A stretch of DNA of 64,000 nt, taken from positions 2,458,398-2,522,397 of the forward strand of contig CP034975.1 in the NCBI GenBank assembly GCA_004026145.2. Direction: 5' to 3'. The notes beneath the pieces were generated by a model. The model did no database searches. It was not told the origin of the DNA and was given only the letters and a program-made list of their open reading frames with translations. Each line of letters begins with the position of its first letter. The first letter of the stretch is position 1. The position numbers and the translations under genes were made by a program. The stretch is from Takifugu bimaculatus. Taxonomy: Eukaryota > Chordata > Actinopteri > Tetraodontiformes > Tetraodontidae. Shown here piece after piece: positions 37,302 through 48,200 of this stretch.

Positions 37302-37737
37302 TATGGATGGATGGGTGGATAGATGGATGGATGGGTGGATAGATGGATGGATGGGTGGATGGATGGGCGGTGGGATGGATGGATGGGAGGATGGATGGAT
37401 GGATGGATGGATAGATGATGGATGGATGGGTGGATAGATGGATGGATGGGTGGATAGATGGATGGATGGGTGGATGGATGGGCGGTGGGATGATGGATGG
37501 GAGGATGGATGGATGGATGGATGGATGGATGGATGGATGGATGGATGGATGGATGGATGGTGGATGGGTGTGGATGGATGGATGGGTGGGTGTGGATGGA
37601 TGGATGGATGGATGGGTGTGTGGTTGGATGGATGGATGGGTGGGTGTGTGGATGGATGGATGGATGGGTGTGTGGTTGGATGGATGGATGGATGGATGGA
37701 TGGATGGATGGATGGATGGATGGATGGATGGATGGAT
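37302..37737. repeat. (TGGA)n satellite-like array with higher-order structure
   Basis: This is about 435 bp of TGGA/GGAT units with GGGT, TAGA, GGCGGTGGGA and GTGTGGTTGG variants. The variant GGCGGTGGGA recurs at 37366-37375 and 37481-37490, giving a higher-order period of 115 bp. In the 3' half a GTGTGGTTGG-bearing unit recurs about 53 bp apart. It reads as open frames on both strands (Met-Asp-Gly-Trp or Pro-Ser-Ile-His), and these are not genes. Confidence 0.95.
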
Positions 37738-37905
37738 TATGGAACATTAGTGTTACATCTGCTGCTGTGCAGATGATTCCCGTTATTTTTGGCATCTGTC
37801 ATCATGGGATAAAAACACTATGATACCTTCAATCTCACACTTCCTAAACAATTCAGAAATGATTCCATGACTCAAACTCCTGATTGTGCACTTAAATGTG
37901 CAAAT
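37738..37905. other. short non-coding spacer
   Basis: This sequence separates the TGGA array from the decayed LINE. It may belong to the same insertion but shows no recognisable motif. Confidence 0.4.
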
Positions 37906-38345
37906 TTGATTCCAAATCTGATTGTGGGCACAACAAACGGTCCATTTTTGGACCCATGCTATTTGCTGTTATAAATAATGTGCTGATGGCGGTTGTGAAA
38001 TATGCTCCTCTGCTGAGCTCTAAACTTGTTGTAAAAGCCCGCAAAGCCTGCTCACAGGCCCTCTGCTGCCTTGGCGAGCATCCAATGGCAAACTCATTGA
38101 TAGGCTGTCCTTGTATAAATACTTGGCTATATGGAAAGGTTTTTATTTAATGCAGAGCACATACCGCATCCCTAATCTGCTTAATGAGCTTAAAATGAAG
38201 ATTGGCTCTTATTTTAGAAATAAAGCTCGTCGTGGTTTCAATGCCAAACAGAAAAACACTGAAGTCACCTTTATGTCCACAATTTCCTACTGTGGTGCTG
38301 TTGACAAGTGTATTTATTCAATTCTTCCTGCTTTTTAAAACACCA
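37906..38345 (+). mobile_element. decayed LINE reverse transcriptase fragment
   Basis: Two + strand frames carry remnants of a fish LINE reverse transcriptase. Near 37925-37985 the peptide RSIFGPMLFAVINNVLM matches the core 'GVPQGSILGPxLFxxYINxV' of RT. From about 38110 the peptide YKYLAIW, then LNELKMKIGSYFRNKARRGF and a degenerate TFMSTISYCGAVDK, matches the usual C-terminal 'YKYLGIW...L..KL..KLGFYFRNK...F......VEATFLSVLDYGD'. Frames are broken, and the catalytic FADD-type box is not visible. The family is not fixed (L2-like is likely from the C-terminal wording). It is an old inactive copy. Confidence 0.6.
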
Positions 38346-40628
38346 AGCACCGTTAAATTCCATTAAATGCAAACACTCCAGCCTTTGTGAACAACTTACT
38401 GGACATAAGAGCGTCTGGATTCGACGCAACGTGCATCTACTAGAATGAGTACATTCCGTGTACTTGCCAAGCCCTGTTACTGTTATACACCTTACAGGAA
38501 TCCAAGTGACTGCAAGGAAACAAAAAAATTGGCAAAGGAACAAACTGTGATACATTCATAAGAATTTAAAAGCAATATATAAAAAGTCATGGTAGATATT
38601 TTTACGGAAGCCACAGTATTTAAGGTTTTATGTCAATAATTCTAATTCCCAATTACAACTTGGTGTTGCTTGCTCCGACCAGCCGCCCTTCACACACCTG
38701 GTGCATCAGGCCCTGAAGCCTTGATGTTGAGTGTTACTTTGGTTTGGGAATCACAGTAACAAGAGCAGACAGAAATTGAAGGTACTACAGAGCTTCTTGA
38801 ATTAATCTAACTTTCTCCCAAAGGCACATGATGACTGAAACACCATCATTTTTTAAATCCTTGAAATCTGAGACTTCCTGGTAAAATGATGTTGAAATAG
38901 TGATGCAGCTGGTCCGTATGTGGTTTATTGTGAATGGAAAATGGTGTATTCATGTCTGTGTGCAGCCGGGTCAAAACAAATCCTCATGAGACTGAAGCCC
39001 TGGTATGATTTACTGGCTGGATCCTTGTGAGAGGTTATCTGGAGGTTTTCTCTTGGACGTGGCTGAATTTCTTGCCATAACTGTCGCTTTTGCAGCGCTG
39101 CCACAGTGAGAGGAAGCATAAAGAACCCAGTTGCATCATGGGAAAATGACAAGCGTAGTGTAACACACCTCGGAGACGAGGTGTTCAGGCACCAACATTA
39201 TAAATCAATTGAATAAAAAGGAAAATTGACCATGCTTTGCTCATTAGAGCGTTCCTGCCTTCTTTTCCACGAAGGCCTTCACCTGTACGGACTTTGAGGC
39301 TGCGAGAAAGAGGAACAAAACAAACATTAATCAAAATCAGGGCTCCCCGACTAAGCTGAGGACACTCTGAATGAATCAGCGCTCGCTCCTGTAGAAGAAA
39401 CCTGCTCGCCGCGGAGCTCCCTCATCAAGCAGTGTGAAGAAAGCAACTCTTGCTGAAAGAGCTTTACTCTGCAGCCACTAGGTTCCTCTATCATCTCTGC
39501 ACCTTAATAGGCTTCTGCTTGTGACAGGTGATGTGCAAAACACCTTCCTTCAATGATGAATGGAGACAGCTCGGCCGTGGCCGAGCTATAACACTGGAAG
39601 TGATCTAATCGTGCTCTGTGGTATATTCCTGTATCCCAGGAGCGCTGGCTGTGTGTAAAGCAACCTCTGATTCATGACTGTCAGCTAATTAACTCATCTG
39701 GCTCAGTGGAGACGAGCCTGTCAAAGAACACGCAACATCCTGTCATTGAGACGCTTTGAGAAAATGACAGGGACTGTCACAAAGACACGGGGCGTTTAAG
39801 CTTTGGGAGCATCTATTTCAGGGATTCTTGAGTGTCCTTGTGGTCAGACAGCTGTCGACGCGTGAATGCACCTGTGTGACTCCAGCTTCAAACGAACGTG
39901 GTCACTCAGGTACAGCAGAGTCATTTTTTCCGCCTGAAAATGCAGTAAAATGAACATGTTCCAAAAACTCTGCTCTGGAATTATTTTGCTTCAGTTTTGT
40001 CCTCAACATTGTCTTCCCGCAAATGAAATCCTCAGGCCTTCACTTAATCGACCGTTTTATGACCGAGTGTATTTTAATTTTGCTTTGCATTGTTATAAGC
40101 CTCTTAACACAGAGCCCCAACAACAAATTGATTTTGTGATGAAAACAGCCACACCGTAAAACATTCACTCTGCTGAAAGACAAAGCCAAAATGTCCTGCT
40201 GATTACAGTCATCACATTTGATAATAGCCACTTGCTTTCTTCTTCAGAGATCGGTGCATTTTCCATTTTCATGTGTTCCAGTTAACGTTAAAGTCTGTGC
40301 AGTGAAGCTACCAGGAGGTCGGCGGAAGTTTATGAAGTTGTCAGCCGCTGCTGCTGGATCCATCTCTGCACAAATGCAAGGGTTGGCAGCCCCACGCCCC
40401 ACCCCACCCCACCCCACCCCATCCCATTCTAGCCATTTGGTCAGATGTGAGGGCTTTTGGATGCCCTGCTGCTCCTCTTTGGCAAAGGGTTTATCTCACA
40501 GATGCAAGCTGGGGACACACTGGTGTTCATCCCAACCCAGCAGTGGCCGGATATTCCCCACAACTATTGATATAGTCACGTCCTCATATGGACCCTTTGT
40601 GCCAGCAAACCTTGTATTTTCTTTCTTG

Positions 40629-40632
<4 letters not shown>
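38346..40632. other. intergenic, no gene seen
   Basis: This is non-coding sequence with a CCCCA pentanucleotide run at 40396-40425. ORFs around 38271-38555 and 40218-40733 run through repeats or have no motif. Confidence 0.5.
40396..40425. repeat. (CCCCA)n minisatellite
   Basis: These are about five CCCCA units, ending ATCCCA. Confidence 0.9.
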
Positions 40633-40709
<77 letters not shown>

Positions 40710-40955
40710 TCCTCATATTGCTATTCTTTGTAGACAGAGTACCTTACCCAACTCCTCACCCTAACAATCCCAACTAACGCTTTGACCTGAACTTAAACCC
40801 AAATTCTTACCTCAAACTTAAAAGTGTGTCTCAACCCTCAAACAGTCTTTTGGCCTTTTGGGGACCAGCCCAAATCAGCCCACTCTGAAAAATGTCCTCA
40901 CCTTGCTTGCAGAATTATTATCTTGGGACTAGAAATGTAGCAAGCACAAGGACAT

Positions 40956-41020
<65 letters not shown>
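40633..41020 (+). repeat. CA-flanked dispersed repeat, copy 2
   Basis: CA runs at 40633-40704 and 40957-41020 bracket a C/A-rich unit with ATCCTCATATTGCTATTC, AACCCTCAAACAGTCTTTTGG, GGGACCAGCCC and TGTAGCAAGCACAAGGACATG. These landmarks occur in the same order in the copy at 19510-19785. The CA arrays on both sides make the unit look like a small module framed by microsatellites. Confidence 0.65.
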
Positions 41021-41022
<2 letters not shown>

Positions 41023-42012
41023 CCCTGGGGATCTTCTCCAAATGCCCTCTCCACAGCTGGGATTGATACAGGCTAGAAGATCCCTCTTTGACAAAACCCT
41101 CAAAGTCGTAACAAGTACCACAGTCACTAACTGGAAGAGACAGAAGGAGGTGCAGGTCAGGAGTGATTTTCTGTCCTACAAATCTGGGGTAACGACACAG
41201 CACACACAAGTGTGAGCCGTGCACACGATCTTTAAGCACCAGCTGTGCAGTCTGAATGGTCTGTGCTGGGAATTAATGACACCAAGTCACATAAAACTCT
41301 GCAGTGCGCTCCATCAAATCTGAAAGTGCGTTGAAATCGGAGGCTGGATTACTGGGAGTTGCATCCAAAATCACCCCTCCTCCATCTCCTGCTCATTATT
41401 ATTGCTGATATTTCTCATTTTCAGCTCCATTTACAGCCAGTGCTTTGTGGAGAGGGTCTTCTGAATCAGACTTGCAATTGATGCTGGGCTTCATTGTATC
41501 ATTGCACTTTTTGCATTTTGATAGCATTTTGCACTTTTTCATCTTTTAATCTCGCCCACTTGCACCCATCAGTCCTGCAGCTCAGACAATGACAGCGGTC
41601 AAGAGTAAACACAAACATCACTGCTGGTGTTGCACATCGGCGCACACACTGTCAGGCTTTTCTTTTTTCTGTCCTCGTGCTACAGTGATCACAGAATAAT
41701 GAGGCTAAATCAGTCCTGATTTCCTGCCCCTGCAGAGATTGGGCTGCGACTCACGCCTGAACGGTGGGTGATGTATGATTTTGAGACACGGACCGGCTCA
41801 CGCTAACAAAGAGACCCATCCACCCTGAGATGTTTTACGAAGTGCAGGTGATGAAACTGCAATAATCAGATTTTCAGAACCGTGAATGAGAATAACAGAG
41901 TGGAAGAGCAGAGTGCAGCTAATATTGAACCAGCTAATATTGAAATAATCATTTAGAGAGAAAACCTCCTAATCCTGCTTTGTTAGTCTCACAATTTAAG
42001 GCAACGCTAACA
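41021..42012. other. intergenic, no gene seen
   Basis: This is non-coding sequence between the CA-flanked repeat and the solo LTR. Nothing is recognised beyond short AT-rich blocks. Confidence 0.5.
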
Positions 42013-42300
42013 TGTCACACGCCTAGATGATCAGAAAAGTTCTCTTGCGTTTGTCGTGGTTCGGTTCGCCTCATTGTTCTTTAGTTTTGTGAGTTTTTTC
42101 CTGTGCCTTGTCACCTTTTTCATTTGGTTTTTTACCGTCGGTTTTTTCCCCATTTTGAGTGGTGATTTTTCGTTCGCTCTTTCAGTTGATACTTTTCCTG
42201 AGTTTCGTTGTTACTTTGTTTGATCTTCTTGGATATTGTGCCAATAAAGAACCTTTTGCTTGCACTCTGCGTCTGGGTCCTGGCCTGCCAAACCGTTCCA
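42013..42300 (+). mobile_element. probable solo LTR with 5-bp target duplication
   Basis: The element starts TGTCACACGCC and ends GTTCCA, so it has the TG...CA ends of an LTR. It is bracketed by an identical TAACA on each side (42008-42012 and 42301-42305). An AATAAA at 42243-42248 followed by TTTGCTTGCACTCTGCGTCTGGGTCCTG is the usual wording of a fish LTR R/U5 region. The 288-bp length, the lack of internal coding sequence and the intact duplication fit a solo LTR left by recombination. The class (gypsy-like) is inference. Confidence 0.6.
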
Positions 42301-42305
42301 TAACA

Positions 42306-45201
42306 GCGTTATTTTCTATCAGCTTAGTTTATCAGGATAAAATGGCTATAAACTCTAAAAGTCAGTTTGACTCATGAATTTGTTCCTACTTGATATTCTG
42401 CCTATTATTCAAGTCCGTCTCCAATTAATTATGTTCTTACACAACTAATCTGCATTGATAATGTGCCGATGCAGTCGTCGGCAGCAGCAACCTCAAATGA
42501 AAGTTTTTCAGAGCTTTTCTCTTGCAACAAAGCGGTTGAAAAGGCTTTAGAAGATAACATTTACTCTTAGTCACTAACAATATCACTGTAGATGACTTCA
42601 GTAGTAATGGAATCATTAGAGCAGCAGCTAGCAAGTTCACTTGGAAGACAGAGATGGAAATTCTAACGGCAAAGGTTAAAAACATGCTTATTCCTTAGAT
42701 TTTGTAGGGCTGGAAGATGTCAGGTGGATTATTGACAAATACTAATTGTATCTTAGAACTATGATTCATTCAGTGTGACCCTCGTATTAAAGGACTGACA
42801 TTAGAGGAGTGAATGCAAAAGGTCATGAAAACAAGGTCCCAGTTGCGTTCGTGTAGCACTAAAATTCACTCCCAACTGTTAACATTTAACCCTTCTGGAT
42901 GTCTCATAAAAAACTCTGCTTTTATTCCAAATACATCACAACTATGACCCAGCTCTGCACTCAAGTTTGGAATAAGTCATTCTTTGAGGCATTTTTTTTA
43001 TTTACTTTTATTGTATTTTGACATGCCGGGTCCGTGGGGCGGCTGCATCAAACCTCCAGAGTGAATTCAAGCTGCTGCGGTTAAAGAAGAGGGGAAAAGC
43101 AGTTGTCAGGGTGTTAAATCAACCTTTCCTCTGTCCAACTGTGGTCCATCATTTCCTCTTCAGCAATAAAGCTGAACCAGCCTGCCTAATTGGGAGATTC
43201 CCACACACTCCTCAGTGACAGGTTCACCGAGCACATGGACGGAACGATAAGGAAGTCTGTCTTTTCACTGCTGAGATGTAAATGAACACACTTTCCCGGC
43301 TTTCTATGTCAAAAGCAATAAGCACAATGTGATGATGTAATGTAGGTGAAACTGTGCAAAGCTCCAGCCTGTTCCCGCTCTCTCGGCATAATATAAAGCA
43401 GCGTGGTCAGAGGTCTAGGTTGGCCTCCAGAGGTGACGGAACAGGCTTTTCTCCTGGCAGGACTACTGACCCGACAGCCATATTTGACAGCAGTCTTTAA
43501 CAAAATACTGCTCGGGTGTTTTCCCAAGCCTTTTAACTGTGTTTTCTGGTGTTTGGATGATTTGATATATTGCAAAAGACAATGCAGTTAATGACATTAA
43601 ACCGCATTCAATTAGCGGCTGTTTGTCATAATTGAAGGAAGCGCCTGAGTATCTCTCCAGATGTAATGGATGTGCTGAGCCACAGGCAGGATGTTGGTCA
43701 GCAAATTAACATTCAGCTTCCCTGTCCATAATGTCCGCCATCAGTCTTTGTCAGCTTGACTCACTCTGGAAGCACAGGGTCATTTAAAAAGCCTAATTAT
43801 TGCTCCAATCTCATCAGCATTCCTTATTCAATACCCTCCCTATCAATTATAGATAAACATCACGGAACATGCAACGTGCGACAATCTTGCACAAAACAGA
43901 GAAACAGCCCTTCAAAACATGAAACACGCAGCTAATAAAGACATCAGTTAAGGAGACTTCATTTAGTAGGAAATAACATTTGAAATAACTCTTTGAGATC
44001 CGATATGTTCTCAAACAAGCATTACACACTGCGTGGAGGTGGGGGCAGCCGTGGGAGGAAAGCCCAGACCACCCACGCTTCAGCTCCTTCCTGCAGGTAG
44101 GAAATCCAAGGTGTGATCTCCCCATGGGTCCCGGGTCTGCCCGGGGATCCCCTCCCTTCGTTCCTTTATCACCTGATTTAGATGTTCATGGGTTCATCAG
44201 CAGGTGTGTTGCAGATGTTGGAGTCAGTCACTGTTACAGAACAGGAAATGATGGATGGAGGGATTATCTGTTACGGAGGACGCAGTCATGTTACTGTCTC
44301 GCTGTAGAAACAGGAGCCAGCTGATGGACGTCCATTTGTCTCGAGATGCTTGATGGAACCTAATGGGCACAGGGTGTGAATTAATAAACAACCCTGCCGG
44401 CTACACAATTAATTATGCCTAATAAGACTGAAGATGAATAATTAGGAGTCTGGTGTAGGAGACTTAGAGGAAGCCTTTAAAGCCCTATTAAGAGAGACAC
44501 TGTTTTAATGCAGGGAGACGGAAATCTTTAAAAACCCATCACCCGGGGACGGCGACTGCAAGTAAAATACAGCTCGGTGCACTTCAAAACGATCTGCTGG
44601 TTAGCTCCACCCTGAGCTGATTTTATTTCCATGTGCAGAGCCGAGGGTCCTGCTTCAGCTGCTCCAGGATTCTGTTTTTTTGACCCTGCTTAAAACCCGA
44701 AAAAACAGGTGTGATTCAACAGCCCACACCGAAGCTAAAAACCTCAGTGTGGGCTGCTTTAGTCATTTTTACTTTTGTTGAGCCAAACTTGCTGCTCATT
44801 GCTACTGTCACATGGGCAGCTTGTTTCATAGTGTGTTTTAATTTCAAAGTAATCACTGTCTGGCCTAAATTTTGAAATCCTGGCCAGCAAATTTCTTCTG
44901 GCATAAACTACGACACACCTCAATTGAAGTAGTCACTCAAAATATGTTGACTTAATAGAATATCTGTCTCGACAATAAAGCAGTAATTTTAACTCTGACC
45001 TTTGCTACAGTGTCTTGGCTATATGTAGCACCAACTCCAATATGTCTTCCAACAAGTTCCACCGAAAAGCCATTAGATCCATAGAACTCCTTCCATCCAG
45101 GAGCCTAATGGCCTTCTGCTCGGGACAGGTGCTCCACAAATTGCTTCCTCTAAATGATTAATGAGTGAGGATTTATAAGAGGGGTGGCCCAACAGTGGTG
45201 G

Positions 45202-45204
<3 letters not shown>
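42306..45204. other. intergenic, no gene seen; AT-rich enhancer-like block
   Basis: No coding sequence is recognised. The block 44340-44475 has GTGAATTAATAAACAACCC, ACAATTAATTATGCCTAAT and GATGAATAATTAGG, which are homeodomain-type core words in unique sequence, so it could be a conserved element. Confidence 0.4.

Positions 45205-45254
<50 letters not shown>
45205..45254. repeat. (GT)n microsatellite
   Basis: This is a GT dinucleotide run of about 50 bp. Confidence 0.95.
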
Positions 45255-45255
<1 letters not shown>

Positions 45256-48200
45256 TGTGATTGTGTGTGATACAATGCAGAAGCGTCCATTTATTTTATG
45301 GACCTTTCTGACTATAGATCTACTCATTGGTCATCATTTAAACTATGAAGGTTCTTTTTGGTTTTTGGATTTTTAAATTATTTCTGCTTTAAAAAAAAAG
45401 TTTAACAGCCATTCACACCATCACTAATAAATATTAAAGTCAAGATCTGGTGTTTAGCAGTTCTAGCATGGACAATGGCCGACCCTCCCTGGTTAGGTCA
45501 AGCATCTTGGCTATGAGGACGTGTGCACCCATTTTTATAGCTGTAAACAACATGAACCCTGCAATAAGTAAAACACACAGACCTCCCAAATTAGTTTTGA
45601 AGGACTGGGAATAGAAGGAATAATCTATATGTTCCAGAGAACATCTGCACGCTAAAATCTTTGGGCCCAACAGCAGGTCAGTCTTTGATCTCCTCCTTCA
45701 ATTTGTGCCGATGCTACGCTGAATAAACACATCGCTGTCTTTAAAGCGGTACCAGCTCATTTCAAATATCACTTCCATGCCGGACCAACTGGAGGGTGCG
45801 ATTTATCTAAAAAAAATCAGTTTTTGAATCCAGCTTAGGAGGCCTAAAACACTGCAGCTTTAGCACCAACCAAACAAATGATTTCGGCTACGGTCCAGAT
45901 CCGGCTGAAGTCTCACGCCACAGCTCGTGTCGGTCATTGTTTACTCGACACTAACTGCTTGGCGGACATGACTGAGTTCAGGAACTGGTTGCTCCTCTGC
46001 CAGCAGCGTTCCCATTAACATGCTGCTCGTTTTGAAAGATGAAATACCAAAAATTACATTTTCCCTCCAGAGCCATATGTTTTACATGGCTGAGGGATAT
46101 GAGATAAACCAGCATTATCTCTGCAGAATATGGCTGTAATTATCCTGATCTGATGTCCTTGTGCTCAGTCACTTCTTTGGCGCAGTGACACGGGGCAACA
46201 CTAATGGCTCCGGAATCATTTTCACCTTCACCGCTGTCATGCTGGGAATTCAACTCAAATGAAGAAAGCAAAGGCGCAGATTGCATCGCTGATTAGTTGC
46301 TCATCCCAGATATCTTTCATGCAACCTCCAAGGGCAACAGGCACCAGAGGATATTGGGATGTTTTCTCATGTCAACAACTTGCTCCACTGTTAAGTTAAA
46401 AGTTGCTGTTGCTCCAAACAAATCAGGCAACTGCAGTAATGCTGCTTTTCAAGTATCCTTCAGTAATTATTCTCTTTGCCTCTGTAGCAACCTGTTGTTT
46501 GGGATTTTGTTGCTTTGTCTCTGGTTGTTTGTTCAAAGTTGTTGTGATGATCAGTGATTGAATAAAGTATGAACCAAAAAAAAAAAAAATTTGTGATTTT
46601 TTGTTGTTGTAGGAGCCAAATTTAAGATGATTTAAGGCTACAAAACAACACAATTCTGAAAAACTCAATAAAACATTAGTGTTAAGAATATTTTAAAAGT
46701 TCCTTTCAGATGAGGTCATTTAAAAAACCATCTTTTTGGTGTCATATGTCACATTTGGTGTTGCTTCAGGTGCCTTCAGACCTTGACCAAGGTGATTCCA
46801 AAGTCTGGTGCCAGGTACTAAACTTTCAATTAAGGCTGATTTGTGGTCAGAGGGTACAATTGCATTAAAAATCACACACATGCACTTGCACACATTCTTC
46901 AATAGCTTAAAGACAGGGTTGTGTTGGCCTTTACCAACAGAGCCTGGTTCCACTGGAATGCCTCACCTTTCTTCAGATCTACTCCGGAATTTGTTGTTGA
47001 CAAAAGTTTGTTCATCCCCACCTCAAGTGATAAGGTAGGGAAGTTTTCCACACTCTCCAGCTTACATCAGCAGCATGTTGCTTCACTTCCTTTAGCCACT
47101 TTCAGAGAACCTTTGATGATGGACTCTCACAAACAGCTTAGCCATATTCCTAATATTACATTGTGCCATGCTCATACAGTATGCTATGACTTTACATTTC
47201 GGACAAAGGCTATACCATGCCTGGCACAGAAGGTGTTGTATTCATATTTAATGAGGAGAGAATGTTTGCCAACTCAGGGAAGCCAACACATGGTTGCCTT
47301 CAGCAGCCCAAAGGTCTGATTGAATGTGTTTGATAGCTCCCTATTGATTTTGCAATAGTGTGGCTGTTTTATCAGAAGATAAATTGCTTCTGCAGACCAG
47401 CTCGGGGACTCAGATGTTACTGCAGTGTTTCAGAGAGTCGGCTAACAGGACCTACCTGCTACAATTCCATCCACTCCGAGCCATCCAGTGTCCTTTCAGC
47501 CTGATTGCAATTATGATGTCATAGAATAAATTACAACCTTACAAATACCGAAACAGAACAAAAGATGCAATAATAGTCCTGCCCTCCTGTGTAGGAAATA
47601 ACCCCCTTTCTCTCAATTTGTTATTTTGTATTTGGAATCGGATAATGGGGAACATTGAATTTGATTTGAAGACTAAAGCCAAAGCTTTTTGCTGCACTAA
47701 AGAGGACGGAGCCGCTCTGTCTGTGAGGCTGAACTCAAAGATTCACATTCCAATGTATCATTTGTTGCACGCACAGCAGAGGAGGCATTTAAAACAGCCC
47801 TATTTATGAAACTTCACAGGCTTCACTGTCTGCTCATGTGTGGAGGGAGACATAAATATTCAAATGCATCCTCTGTTTTGGGAAGCAGCGGGGAGCTGTG
47901 TGTGTGTGTGTGTGGCCCCCACCCTATGAGCTCCAGCAGCTGAGGGAAAGGTGGCTGTCTTTGTAGGGACCTGCATGTGCACTACAGCCATGTGCAAACA
48001 GAATCTTTGAAGCCTCTTTTTTGACTACTTTTCTCCAAGTACAAGGCAGGAAAATGCTCTGAGCCCTTTTATTTTTAGTAATAGAGCTCTATGCTTTATA
48101 ATTTGCCTTCACATCCACCTCCCCATGTGCATAAAGAATCAGCACGAGTAAATACACACCTTTTTTGGAGTAAATGATATCTTTGTTTGGGGCCAGATAC

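Noticed and set aside
37301..37823. Long ORFs of Pro-Ser-Ile-His or Met-Asp-Gly-Trp repeats on both strands
   Set aside because: They are translations of the TGGA array in several frames and strands at once, with no unique flanking protein sequence.
45440..45670. 76-codon minus-strand ORF with a hydrophobic stretch
   Set aside because: It is short and unrecognised, with no supporting start context or neighbouring exons.
46720..47319. Overlapping ORFs on both strands, possibly a decayed transposon
   Set aside because: Frames are broken and I could not match either strand to a known transposase or RT motif.
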